NCBI RefSeq assembly: GCF_958979055.1 | Contig: NC_084886.1 | Span: 11,766,654-11,830,653 of the forward strand | Direction: 5' to 3' | From: Alnus glutinosa | Taxonomy: Eukaryota; Streptophyta; Magnoliopsida; Fagales; Betulaceae | Length of the DNA: 64,000 bases | In this document: positions 39,894 through 50,977 of the stretch, one piece after another | Position numbering within the stretch: the stretch's first letter is position 1 | Layout of the letters: every line of letters begins with the position of its first letter | Notes under the pieces: model-generated | What the model was told of the DNA's origin: nothing | Seen by the model: only the letters and a program-made list of their open reading frames with translations | Databases searched by the model: none | Made by a program: the position numbers and the translations under genes

Positions 39894-41445
39894 TGATGTG
39901 TGTTTTAAATAGTACTCGCAAGTGCACGAATCGTTTTGCAATATAGTGTTATGCAAGTGCGAGGTCGATCCCACAGGCAAATGGTCAAATATTGGTATTT
40001 TGCTTAATCAACCTCATTTTAACCTAGTTCCAAAGGTTTGAGACTTGATTCAAGAACAAAAGACTAAATGAAAGAGATGTAATGAAATATGTAAAATAAA
40101 AGGAACTAAGGTTAAGGAATCCACCAAACCAAATCCTACAACTCACACTCTTGGTTTCCACTTGAACACCCAAAGAACATTAAGCTTAGGGTGTTATTCA
40201 AGTTTCTTAACCATAAACCTAAGAACCATTAAATGAATCCAACACATTGACAAATCACAAAGAGTACCGGTTGAAATCAAAACATCCAATGTATCATTCA
40301 ATCACAATGGATATCATCATTCAAACCGATAAAACAATGTATTAGTCGGTTGAAACACATAAAATGTCCTCTATCCACCACTAACCACATTCATTGCAAA
40401 AGATAAAGCTTTAAATGAATGGAACTTGAACAACTAACATGATATATCATTAAATGTGCAAGTGGTACAGCAAGGTTGTGAGTGTCATCAATGGAAAGGT
40501 TTCATCCTCAACCCTAGTTGAGGTTACTAGCCTTCCATGACTAAGAACACCACAAGAAAATGATGAACAACCATGGAAATGAAAGAAAAGCTCTACAAAG
40601 AGAAAGTATTCTAAAAATAAACTACTGAATTACACTACAATAAGCACGAAATTAAAACTAACTACAGAGTTTCTGCTCTATTCTTTCCTCTCCTACTCTC
40701 TCTACTACTCTCTCAACAAGGGGATGGCTATGGCTTTTATAGAGGAAAGCCATGGCAAGAAATGACTCCTCTACCCTCCTCTAGGGTTCTTCTGCAGCTA
40801 GAGACAACCCCAAACACGAAACCAGTGTGTTCTGCAGCGGAAATCAGAGGGAGGACTGCTTTTTGGCTTCTGATTGGGCGTTCTGGCGCGCTCTGCAAAA
40901 GCAGTTTCTGGGAAAATTCGATCGATCGACTTTTATTTCGATCGATCGACTTCGGGCAAATATTCGATCGATCGAATTTTAAGTTCGATCGATCGACTTG
41001 TCAGGGTCTCCGAATTTCCAGTTATCTTCTTATGAAATTTGTCATTCCTCTCTTATTGTCCTACAGAAATAGAAAACACAAAAACTAACCAAAACATTAG
41101 AAAATAACAAGGCTAAAGGTCTAACTAATGCAAATCAAGGGGTCCAAATACACAATATTTGGCACTCATCAAATACCCCCAAACTTACATTTTGCTAGTC
41201 CCTTAGCAAAAACAAAATGAAAAACAAAAGCAAAGCATGAAACATAAGTCCTCTTTCGTGGGATAAACGATTGCATTTAGCATATGCAATAAGCCTTTTA
41301 AACCCCTAGGACTCCCTAGTGGACGAGTGAAGTCTCGTGAGGGTTTGCCAGAAATGGTACCCACAAACATTGAAATGCCGTATTTATCAATTGAGCGAAA
41401 ATCATCATTCAAACACATGGTTCACACATCATGAGCATGTTTAGG
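39894..41445 (-). mobile_element. Truncated LTR retrotransposon: 3' LTR plus about 270 bp of internal sequence
   Basis: The LTR 39894-41171 starts TGATGTGTG and ends CACTCATCA. It is followed by 'aatacccccaaactta', the complement of a typical GTTTGGGGGTATT polypurine tract, so the element reads leftwards and its body is missing beyond about 41445. The LTR has four TTCGATCGATCGA palindromes (40918-41000). The expected duplication at the left flank would be ctatc. Confidence 0.75.
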
Positions 41446-41559
41446 CTGGGAAATTTTTTGACTTTCAAAAGAAACAGACGGTTGTGATTTTGGCTGGGAA
41501 AAAAATCAGATGGATGTGGTGAAATCTGGGGGCATCACGCGGATTGATGACATGGCGTG

Positions 41560-41801
41560 GAAAAAAAATATTTCTAGACGGTTTCTTTTCTTTACAGAAG
41601 ATTTGGTAAAAATCGTCCATAAAATTCTCTAAAAATAACATTTACAGACGGTTTAGTTAAAACCGCCTGGAATTTTACCGTCCATAAAAAAAAAATTTAC
41701 AGACGGTTTCGAAAAAACCGTCTGCAAATTTTGTTTTCTAGATTGTTTCTAAAACCGTCTAGAAAAAAACCGTCAATAAATGCCTTTTCTTTTTTATAGT
41801 G
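41560..41801 (-). mobile_element. CACTA element right terminus with subterminal repeats
   Basis: The sequence ends TTTTTTATAGTG, the reverse of a CACTATAAAA terminus, and carries repeated GACGGTTT / AAACCGTC motifs at 41578, 41645, 41700-41730 and 41750-41775, as in CACTA subterminal regions. The DNA just outside (from 41802) is homologous to another place in the DUF247 cluster (52120 onward), which fixes the boundary. The 3-bp duplication would be aat. Confidence 0.8.
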
Positions 41802-42095
41802 AATGATCTCATAAACAAATCATATAAATCATTATATGATCTACATCATCTTGATATGGTAGCCATTATCAACGTACGTACGTACCCAATGCTTAAGTTT
41901 TGCATATATATACTTTGCTTCATGAACTAATAAAGTATAAATCAAATAAAGACTAAATTAGATTTTTTAACTTTTGCACAGAAAGTGCACGGTTCACAGT
42001 AAGAGAATACTACTACGTACGAATCTTGTTTTTGGGTCTTTCCAGTGCATTTGTTGTTAAACTAATTAAGAATCAGAATAAGCTTCTTTAATTGA
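41802..42095. repeat. Duplicated DUF247 upstream module, copy 1 (no gene attached)
   Basis: Closely matches 52120-52412 upstream of the second DUF247 gene, including 'cagtaagagaatactac' and 'tttttgggtctttccagtgc'. The coding part that should follow is absent here. Confidence 0.8.
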
Positions 42096-42146
42096 GTTGT
42101 TTTATTGTTTACTTGTTTTGGTTCAACTTCTAAGTTCGAAAACTTG

Positions 42147-42185
<39 letters not shown>

Positions 42186-42544
42186 CACTAAATTATGTTA
42201 GTATTTGCCTTTTTTGTTTAAGTTCTAACTTAATAAAAGAAAAGGGCTTGTTTTGTTTTTTGTGAGATTTTTTTGTTGTTTAGTCTTTACTCTTTAGATA
42301 GTGAGAGAAAGAGAGAGGTAACATGATTGTTTAGATTTAATTTTTAATGTTGAAAAAAAAAAAAAAAAAAAGGTGTAAGTATATGGGTCAAAACGGGTTG
42401 ACCCATGGGTCAAACGAGTTAACCCTATAATGACCTTTTTATTAAACAGGTCTAACAGGTTAACATTTTTATGACCCAAACCCTTCTAAGCTTAACCCTA
42501 ACCCTTTAACTTCGTGTCGGGTTTGCGGGTCATGTGAAAAATTG
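42096..42544. other. Intergenic DNA with A-runs and GGGTCA/TGACCC-rich repeat
   Basis: Long poly-A (42147-42181). From about 42385 onward, 'gggttgacccatgggtca' and 'cgggtttgcgggtcatg' resemble the hAT MITE at 49141-49465. No gene seen. Confidence 0.5.
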
Positions 42545-42850
42545 TCAGCCCTAGCCTGAGTGCATCCTAAACATCTTTGGCCGTTAGTTTTCTTTGGTAT
42601 TTGTCAAACAAAAAATCCACCATAGCATTGAAGATGTAGTCATCCTGCTCCCACTTCATCCTTGCTCAAGTATCAGCAATTGTCTCGTTGTCATGTGCTA
42701 CATGTTTGGGAGTTGTAAGCACATAAGCCACCCTCAGTTCAGCAAGGAGGAAATGCATCTTCTTCTACCATCTTTTGAACGAGGATCCATCAAACCTTTC
42801 GAGTTTGATGAAGTCAGTAGCAAGTTCTTTCAGAGATTGTGGTGCTATTG
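42545..42850 (-). pseudogene. Copia gag fragment, decayed
   Basis: On the minus strand this reads DGSSFKRW-stop-KKMHFLLAELRV followed by KWEQDDYIFNAMVDFLFDKYQ, a characteristic copia gag start. Two TAG/TGA-type stops interrupt it. No LTR was found near it. Confidence 0.7.
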
Positions 42851-43229
42851 AAGCATAATATAATCTCTTAAGATGTGTTACAACGTCACTTTCCTTAAGA
42901 AAATATTTGCCCCCACCGGATTATAAGATGCAAAGGATTATAACAAAATTTCTCCAGAATATAATGGAGCCCAAAAATCTTCTGTTGTTTAGTTGCATTT
43001 TGGACAAACAAAAAACCAATACCTGAATATCCTTATATTTTCTATTATAGTAAGAAGCGGAGACTCAAAATTTAAAGTACAAAAAAAAAATCAAAAAGAA
43101 AACAGTAAATGAGAGAAAATTGTTCTATATCTTTAAAATTGGAATGCAATTACTTTTATATTGTGTTGAATAAGAATTATCCAATAATTACTAATCCAAC
43201 CGTCATAAAATTCTAGAGAGTATAAACAC
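42851..43229. other. Intergenic spacer
   Basis: AT-rich; no feature recognised. Confidence 0.5.
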
Positions 43230-43445
43230 ATCTACTTATGCTTAAGTTTTGCATATACTTTTGCTTCAAGAACTAATACAGTATAAATCAAATAAAGACT
43301 AAATTAGATTCTCTAGCTTTTGCACGGAAAGTGCACGGTTCACAGTAAGGGAAGACTGCTACGAATCTTGTTTTTGGGTCTTTCCAGTGCATTTGTTGTT
43401 AAATTAATTAAGAATCAGAATAAGCTTCTTTAATTCTCTCTCAAG
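43230..43445. repeat. DUF247 upstream module, copy 2
   Basis: Same block as 41890-42095 and 52210-52412 ('gcttaagttttgcatatac' to 'agaataagcttctttaatt'). It belongs to the pseudogene at 44947. Confidence 0.8.
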
Positions 43446-43671
43446 CACACCTATATATGTGGTAATAGTACTGTGTCGTGAGTCATGGGAATATACCATT
43501 AACAAAGCTCATTCCTCTGCCAAGAGAGTGTCGTCCAATAATTAAACACTAAAACAAACTCGACGGAGTGGGAGATTTTCCTAAAGAATTTTGACAAATT
43601 CTTGGCGTGTCAACTTGAAACGCCTTTAGCCAACCCAACGAATGGGGAGAGTCTGTTTGGCGTTTATTAAA

Positions 43672-44312
43672 GGGATAATTGCACCGTTGGTCCCTGTGGT
43701 ATACCATAATTATTTTTCACTCCCTATGGTTTAAAAAGTTCATGGGAGGTCCTCGTGATATGCAATAATTACAAATCGATCCCTAGCGTCAAATTCTGTT
43801 AAAATTTTTAACAGATTCCGTCAAATGCCACGTCAGCGACACGTGTCGCCAATAAGATGGCGACACGTGTCTACCGTAATAAAAAAATAAAAATTTATTA
43901 AAAAAATAAAAATACTTATTTTAAAAAAATAAAATTCAAAAAATTCAAAAAAAAAAAAAAACAAAAAAAAAAAAGGCTGAAGGGGCCGGCCACCCCCAAA
44001 TGGGTGGCCAAGCCACCCGTTCAGTTTTTTTTTTTTTTAATTTTTTTTTTTTAAAAAAAAAAATAAGTATTTTTATTTATTTTTTAATAAATTTATATTT
44101 TTTTATTAAGATGGACACGTGTCGCCATAAGATGGCGACACGTGTCGCTGACGTGGCATTTGACAGAATCTGTTAAAAAATTTAATAGAATTTGACGCCA
44201 GGGATCGATTTGTAATTATTGCATACCACGAGGACCTCTCAGTAACTTTTTAAACCATAAGGAGTAAAAAATAATTATGGCATACCACAAGGACCAACGG
44301 TGCAATTTTTCC
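43672..44312. mobile_element. Long-TIR foldback element (Mutator-like), 641 bp
   Basis: Arms of about 290 bp are inverted copies: 'attgcaccgttggtccc' at the left and its complement at the right, each containing 'gacacgtgtcgcc'. The centre is A/T-rich with ggccggccaccccc. No transposase. A target duplication is not clear (tttattaaa versus aatttcata). Confidence 0.75.
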
Positions 44313-44471
44313 AATTTCATAAACATCAACAAATTTAAAATTTTTATTGGTGTTTATTAAATTCCAACAAAACTCGATGCTCGACACCCTGGTATTCCTG
44401 CCATTTCGATACGCCAGTAAGTAAATTAATATTACATGTTGTTTATACACGGATTTCTAACGTTTAATAAA

Positions 44472-44841
44472 GAGATAATTACATTTAACCCCCCTGATTT
44501 ATCCACGGTGTGGCGATTTACCCCTCAATGTACCAAAATTGGTACATGACCCCCCCCGAACTTGCCAACGTGTGGCAAAATCAACCTTCCATCCAATCGA
44601 CCGTTCGTTTGGACGGAAAGTCGGTCACGTGCAAGTCACGTGACTTGGGGAGCGTCTCTGTCTTAAACGGTCACGTGACTTGCACGTGACCGATTTTCCG
44701 TCCAACCGAACGGTCGATTGGACGGAAGGTTGATTTTGCCACACGTTGACAAGTTCGGGGGGGTCATGTACCAATTTTGGTACATTGGGGGGTAAATCGC
44801 CACACCGTGGATAAATCAGGGGGGTTAAGTGTAATTATCCC
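44472..44841. mobile_element. Foldback MITE (Mutator-like), 370 bp, TSD tttaataaa
   Basis: Near-perfect inverted repeat of about 170 bp per arm (left 'gataattacatttaaccccc', right its complement), around a short spacer. The 9-bp duplication tttaataaa is perfect (44463-44471; 44842-44850). Nine-base duplications are typical of Mutator-like elements. It ends 105 bp before the ATG of the DUF247 pseudogene. Confidence 0.9.
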
Positions 44842-44946
44842 TTTAATAAAAATGCCAAAAAGTTATTTGCTTGAAGTTGTTTAACATTAGAGACAGGTTC
44901 TCTGAAATATTTTTGGAATAGAAACGTGTACTGCTTCATTCGGAAT

Positions 44947-46234
44947 ATGAGGGGTGTTGATGGAATTGATCTTGTCTCCGTTCGTATTCATGAAAAGCTT
45001 GTTGGTTTGACTCCGAATGCTCTAGAATGTTGTATATTCAAAGTGAATACCCTATTACGCAATGTAAATCAGAAAGCATATGACCCTCAATTACTTCCCA
45101 TCGGTCCTTACCATCGCGGCAAAGATGGCTTAAGGCTTATGGAAGATCACAAATTGCGTTATTTATAGCTACTTCTTCAAAAGAGAAATGAAACAAGTGT
45201 GGAAACATATATTGAGGCAATGAGAGAGTTGGAAGGAAGAGCTTGTAGATATATGTTATGCAGAACCCATTAGCCTAACCGTTGATGAGTTCGTAGAAAT
45301 GATGCTTCTTGATGGGTTTTTCATCATCGAGCTGTTTATCCGCAATGACGGATCTAAGAGATGAATGTGACCCAATCTTGCAAGTCAATTGGATGTTCTG
45401 TAGCGTAAACCGTGATCTACTGCTATTCGAAAACCAAATTCCATTCTTGTTCTCACTAAATTGTTTGAGATGACTAAGGTTCCTAACCCGCAGTACAATC
45501 TTATTGATCTAGCCATGTTGTTCTGCCAATACACATTCTTACGATTTGAATGCCCTATCTCTGCATCAAGTCATGAATCGCTCCAAAACATTGCACATCT
45601 ACTTGCTTTGGTACATAAATCTTTCACTCCAACTGTAGAAATTGGGATAGATACTGGGAATATTGTAGATGAGGAAAAGTGGAAATCGATACCGAGTGCC
45701 ACAGAGCTTCAAGAGGCTGGAGTCAACTTGAAAAAGCTACAGAGTGGTAGCTTCCTTGACATAAAGTTCAACAATGGGGTATTGAAAATTCCATTTTTGA
45801 AAATAGAAGATCTATCGGTATCTTTCTCCCGAAATCTGATTGCATATGAGCAATACGATCGAAATAATGATCACAATTACGTCACAGACTATTTAACCTT
45901 AATGGATTATCTCATCAACTCTCAAAAGGATGTTGAATTACATTGTCGACCAGGAATTATTGAAAATTGGTTGGGTGATGATGAAGCTGTCTCAACCATG
46001 TTTACCAAGCTTTCTGAGAATGTCATTCAATCAAAAGTCTGTTATGCTAAAATTTTCAAAGATCTGAACGAGCATTGCAACAAACGTAAGAATGTGTGGA
46101 TAGCAAACTCGAGGCACAACTATTTCAACAGTCCTTGGGCATTGATTTCATGTCTTGCAACTGCCTTTTTGCTCCTGCTTGCTTTAGCACAGACCATATT
46201 TTCCATTCTTCCTTACATTTTTCCCATAAAGTAA
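44947..46234 (+). pseudogene. DUF247 protein, pseudogene (paralogue 1)
   Basis: Homologous along its length to 52632-53882 and 57074-58336. The conserved ATG 44947 starts MRGVDGIDLV. A TAG at 45166-45168 replaces the CAG of the paralogues (LRYL-stop-LLL). A small insertion near 45246, a rearranged stretch near 45335-45365 and a lost T near 45450 shift the frame. From 45461 the remaining 257 codons are open and keep IPSATELQEAGV, FSRNLIAYEQY, GIIENWLGDDEAVSTMF and the C-terminal hydrophobic helix WALISCLATAFLLLLALAQTIF. DUF247 proteins are plant-specific and mostly of unknown role; some members at grass S and Z loci act in self-incompatibility. This copy cannot make the full protein. Confidence 0.92.
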
Positions 46235-46841
46235 CAAGTGCCTGCTAGTTTTGTTCCCTTACTTCATATAACATAATTTTGGAATAATGTACGTTTTAGT
46301 AATTCAATGACTTAAATGGCCCATTAGGAAATTTTTTTGCTGAGCTAGAGTCATGATCTTTGTTGAATTCGAATGTTTATTGACTATTGTCATGGGAACC
46401 ACCTTATTAGAGGTTGTTTATGGGTTTGTAATAATGCATGTTCTAGGCATCAATATTGGAACGGTTGGCTTATTTTCGATTTCCAAATGAAACTCTCTCT
46501 CTCATTCATGAATCTGATATTACAATTTGTTCATAACTAGAGAGTGTATAGATTAATTTGTGTGTGTGTGTGGCTGTCTATCAATTGAAACTACGTCCAT
46601 ATATGAACACTGACATGCTAGGAACATGCTTCTTTTTTGTGTGTTGAACTTTTTAATAGGGATGTGTAAATTGAGCTATATAAATTCATTAAATTCCAAA
46701 TCTTAATTTATATTTTAATTTAGAATCATACTAATATTCAATTTTGTTCTTTAGACACTCATTTGAACCTCCTTTTCATATCTGAATACTCTCTTTGTTG
46801 TATATGAAATTTTAGACTATTGGACTCCAAAATATGATAGT
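46235..46841. other. 3' flank of DUF247 paralogue 1
   Basis: 46240-46470 matches the 3' flanks at 50610-50800 and 58340-58560 ('gagctagagtcatgatcttt' block). The rest is AT-rich spacer. Confidence 0.6.
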
Positions 46842-46993
46842 TTGCCATCTCAAGACACAGCTCCTAACAACCTTGCTTACGTGACAACTTTTCCCCCAGC
46901 TAGCTTCAGGGTTTTTTTATTTTAAAAAAAATATATAAAAATAAAAGTTGTCACATAAGCAAGATGGACAAAAACTGTGTCTTGGGATAACAA
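46842..46993. mobile_element. Small foldback MITE, about 150 bp
   Basis: 'ctcaagacacag' and 'ttacgtgacaactttt' are mirrored by 'aaaagttgtcacataagc' and 'ctgtgtcttggg'. No clear target duplication. Confidence 0.6.
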
Positions 46994-47338
46994 TGTATTA
47001 TATCTCATTGGACTTCCGCTTTCCAGAGTCCAATTTGTATTTATTGAGAAGGAGATAAATCCAAATTTTGAGAAATTCAATATATTGTGCCACATCATGT
47101 TGTAAGATTTATTGTATTTTATTTTATTTTATTTTATTTTTTGTAAAATATTTTGTAAGCCTAACTTTTCTCAAACTAAAGAAAAAGGTTTGTTCGTGAA
47201 TGTGATTCTTATTGAAGAAGGAAGCTAGGCCAGAAGTTTTGCAGATAGTATAGTGGAAGGAGGGTTATGATCGGGTCATTTGTCAGGGTTGCAAATTAAA
47301 TCTTGGGTTATAAAGGTTTTATAAGTAGATCAATTTGT

Positions 47339-47404
<66 letters not shown>

Positions 47405-47782
47405 ATAGTGGATACCTTTGGGGTTGGAGTTACTTCTGTAGTAGTTTTATTTTTAAAAAGTTTTTTAAAAGTATTTCACTTTGTCACAAAATCCTCGTGT
47501 TTATTTTATTTTATTACACTCCCCCCTCCCCCAATACTTTGGAAATGGCTTTGCCACACTTAAAAAACCAAAAAAAAACAAATTAAAAAAAAAAATAGAA
47601 AAGGCTTTGCCACTACTCTCAGTAGTTTTTTGGATGAATGATTCATGTTGTTTTTCTAACAGTGAGCTTGAATTAACATAAATTGTAGATCTACAAAAAA
47701 GAAAAAGACATAAATTGTAGAGCTTTATTTAAAGTATCCCAATTGTAAACTTGGTAATCCAGTACACCACCTCCTTTTAAAA

Positions 47783-47834
<52 letters not shown>

Positions 47835-48099
47835 TTTCAATTTTCATTGTACCCGGCCACTACCCAGATTCAAAAATTCATAACACAGACGCCAAAAACT
47901 ATTTCATACGTACCCCTTGATAATAATTAAGGTAATCTCTCTCGTAGGAAAGACTAGGACTGTTTTCGCAACTGTTTAAACGGTTCTAAAACATGTGTTG
48001 ACAAATAAGGGGAAGAAAAAGCCTGTGGGATATGTTTGGTCGTTGAGTAAAACCGCGAGAGCTATTTAATTGTAAACCACTTTAAATTAATCTGATGCA
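46994..48099. other. Intergenic AT-rich DNA with TA microsatellites
   Basis: TA runs at 47340-47401 and 47786-47832. No gene seen; short open frames across the TA run are artefacts. Confidence 0.6.
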
Positions 48100-49050
48100 G
48101 GATGAAATCAGACACAACTATAGAATTAATTGGTCTATTAATGCAAGAGAAAATCAGACACAAATATAGAATTAATTAGTCTATGATGTGGCGATGAGAT
48201 TGATTTGGCTTAAGCAGGAAAGAAAATGGTCAACTACTCAAGAAGGAAAGAAGAGACCTTTGGCAAATTGTGATTCGGAAGATATTCTCTACCGAGTTGT
48301 CAACATCCATCAAGGGGAAGACCAAGAAGGAAAGAAGAGACTATCTATAAATCTCTTGATTCATCTTTTAAAGAATTCTCATATTTATATTTACGTTGTC
48401 GTCAAGTAATATTATAGTTATTATATTTTCCCTAATATGGTAATTCTTTGGCACCAAGTATTTCCCATTAAGGGTGCGTTTGAGATTGTGATTCCGTAGA
48501 AAAAAATGTGATTTTAAATCAAATCGCAGAAAATGAACCATTTGGAAACTGCGTTTTTAAAAAATTGCGATTTGAAAACGCATTTTTCTGCGTTTTCAAA
48601 TCACAGGTAATGAAGTGCTTTTTTGAAAACGCAGAATTTTAAAAGGCTAACCTGCGATTTTAAAGGCCAAACTGCGATTTTGCCAAGTGCTTATCTGCGT
48701 TTTTAAAAATTAATTTTTCAAATTGCACATTTTAAAATCGCTATTTTAAAATCGTACTTTTTGAAATCACAAATCCAAACGGACCCTAATTTGGAGATAT
48801 TCTTTGGCACCAAGTATTTCCATAATATGCTTCTTTGTATTTATTTGAATTATTTCAAATCTTAGGAGATTTTATTTCCTTTAGTAGTCATTAGGGCTTT
48901 ATTATAAATATGGACATTTGTAATAGAACAATCAATGAATTGAATATTATTATTTTCTCAAAGTTCTCTAAGTGTTTTGGGATAATTTATATGTCTTCTT
49001 CCTTGCAAATTGCCTGCTGAATAGCCAGCAGAATAATCGCTATTCTGTCC
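48100..49050 (+). repeat. Possible LTR-like sequence (copia/TRIM type) interrupted by a MITE
   Basis: 48140-48400 is purine-rich. 48790-49000 has 'gggctttattataaatatgg', a TATA-like box, followed by leader-like sequence with 'caatgaattgaatatt', typical of plant LTR U3-R junctions. Ends and duplications were not found, so confidence is low. Confidence 0.35.
48472..48786. mobile_element. Harbinger/Tourist-like MITE, 315 bp, TSD taa
   Basis: Starts GGGTGCGTTTG and ends CAAACGGACCC with flanking taa (48469-48471; 48787-48789). Internally rich in 'aaaacgcag' and 'tgcgatttt' repeats on both strands. A relative lies at 61008-61309. Confidence 0.85.
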
Positions 49051-49140
49051 GGCGTCAAATCCTCCGCGCGCGTAACCAAAAACGGGTTCTCAAATTTGCT
49101 CATAGCAGAGCAAGTATTTTCCTTATAAGAGCCATATAGT

Positions 49141-49465
49141 TAGACTTGACAATTCGGGTTGCCGTGGCAACCCATTTGGTTGGCGTGTCAACCTATCAGG
49201 TTAGCGTGTCAACTCATCAGGTTAGCGTGTCAACCCATTTAATTAATTTGGTAAAAAATGTGTAATTATCGCATTATAAATATGTTATAAACAGGTTGAC
49301 GGGCCATAAACAGGTTGGTGGGTCATAAACGAGTCATTAACGAGTCATTAACGTGTCATAAACGGGTTAACGGGTCATAAACAAGTTATAGCCTAAACTA
49401 AAACCTTATATATTCGTGTCGTGTTCGTGTTGGATTCGCGGGTCGTGTTAAAATTGCCAAGCCTA
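49141..49465. mobile_element. hAT-like MITE, 325 bp, TSD catatagt
   Basis: Terminal repeats TAGACTTGACAATT and (reverse) TAGGCTTGGCAATT. The 8-bp duplication catatagt is perfect (49133-49140; 49466-49473). Interior rich in 'gggtcataaacgggtt'. Confidence 0.88.
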
Positions 49466-50395
49466 CATATAGTCTTCACGCATGTTTTCCGTACGTTAAA
49501 CTATTCATTAAATGATAAGTGTTTTCAATAGTTTTTTATTTATAATTTTTTGAGTTTTTTCTACATTTAGGGAATGAAATGAGATTTAAGAAAACTGTTG
49601 TTAGTACTCTTAATATAGCATCTTAAGTTAGAACCTTATTTTCGTTAATCAACTTCTCATTTCAATTAAATATGTAGTGATTTCACATTGTCTATGCTCA
49701 CTTCCACTTCCTCTCTCTTTTGCAACAAAGACTTTTGTACAGTTTGTTTAGTCATGTCGTCACCTCAGCCAGATTCCTACTAGTTTCGCAGGAATTTTGC
49801 AACTACGTCCGATTCTGGCCAATTTCATCGAAATCTTGTGCGTTGGCGAGATTTCGACAACGGCCAGACAGCTTCAGTAGAATATCACAAGCCAGATTCT
49901 GGCAATACTGGCCAAATTTCGGCCAAATTGCTGGGATTTGAATTGCCGGAATCTGGCTCGGTGGCCGGATTCCAAAAACTACCATATTCTGGCGAATTAG
50001 CCGACAATTCCGGATTCCAGCTAATTCGCTGGAATCTAAGTCTCCGGAATCCGGTGATTGTATTTCAAAATCCGAGGATCTTCGGCAGCATATTCGGGCT
50101 ACCAATAAACTCTAATGCCCGGTTATGGCGAATTTCCACAAACATGCGCAAAAATGAAATATTTAAATTCAGAAATCAATTTAAGGTTTTTAAAAAGAAA
50201 AAGAAAAAGAAAAAAAGTATAAAGAAAAGGAAAAGGAAAAAAAGAAAAAGAAAAAAGAAAAAGAAGAAACGGCTTGTTTGCAATCACTTCCACTTGCTGT
50301 CTCTTAAAACATAGAAAAACTATCCTTTTAAGTGCACTAGTAAGCGTTATTCTATTCAATGCTTCAGCGCATTGAGAAACAATCCGCAGAGAGGT
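49466..50395. other. Intergenic DNA with ATTCTGGC/CCGGAATC motif cluster
   Basis: Between 49800 and 50070 the motif attctggc / gccggaat and palindrome ccggaatccgg recur many times. From 50190 to 50270 there is an AAAAG-rich run. Open frames cover it on both strands but show no domain. Confidence 0.5.
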
Positions 50396-50870
50396 GATCT
50401 ACAGCCAGTCTTTAAACAAGTAAGTTACATTGCCCATCTTTCTTTCTTTTTCCATTTTTTTTTTCTTTTTTTTTTTCTTGCGATTTTTTCAATTCTCTTC
50501 TAACATGGTAAAATATTATAGACGGTTTCTTTTTTAGGGTTTTTGAATGTCCAAAATAGAAATAACAATTTTGGTAACTAAAATAGCAATGACTGCACTT
50601 TATCTAACAAGTACATGATCATTTTGGAATAATGTTTTAGTAATTCAATGACTTAAATGGTTCTTAGGAATTTTCTGCCGAGCTAGAGTCATGATCTTTG
50701 TTGAACTCGAATGTCTATTGTCATGGGTACCACCTTATTAGTAGTTGCTTATGGGTTTGTAATAATGCATGTACTAAGCATCAATATTGGAACAGTACTT
50801 AATTGGCTTTTTTTTAGATTTCCAAATGAATCTCTCTCTTATTCATGAGTCTGTTATTGCAATTTGTTTA
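50396..50870 (+). pseudogene. DUF247 ghost copy: 5' leader exon fused to 3' flank, coding region deleted
   Basis: 50396-50520 matches the leader and 5'-UTR donor of the gene at 57074 ('tttaaacaagtaagtt', then T-rich intron and 'ctctaacatg'). 50605-50800 matches the 3' flank of the other copies ('aacaagtacatgatcatttt', 'ggcttatgggtttgtaataa'-like). About 1.3 kb of coding sequence expected between is absent. Confidence 0.75.
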
Positions 50871-50936
50871 TAATTAAAGATTGACTAGTTTTTTTTTTTT
50901 TTTTTTTTTTGTTTTTGGTGGCCGTCTATCATTTGG

Positions 50937-50977
<41 letters not shown>

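Noticed and set aside
44926..44946. Upstream ATG as the start of DUF247 paralogue 1
   Set aside because: The conserved start in the paralogues is 44947; the sequence before it resembles leader.
50123..50359. Lysine-rich and phenylalanine-rich frames
   Set aside because: They come from an AAAAG-type low-complexity run.
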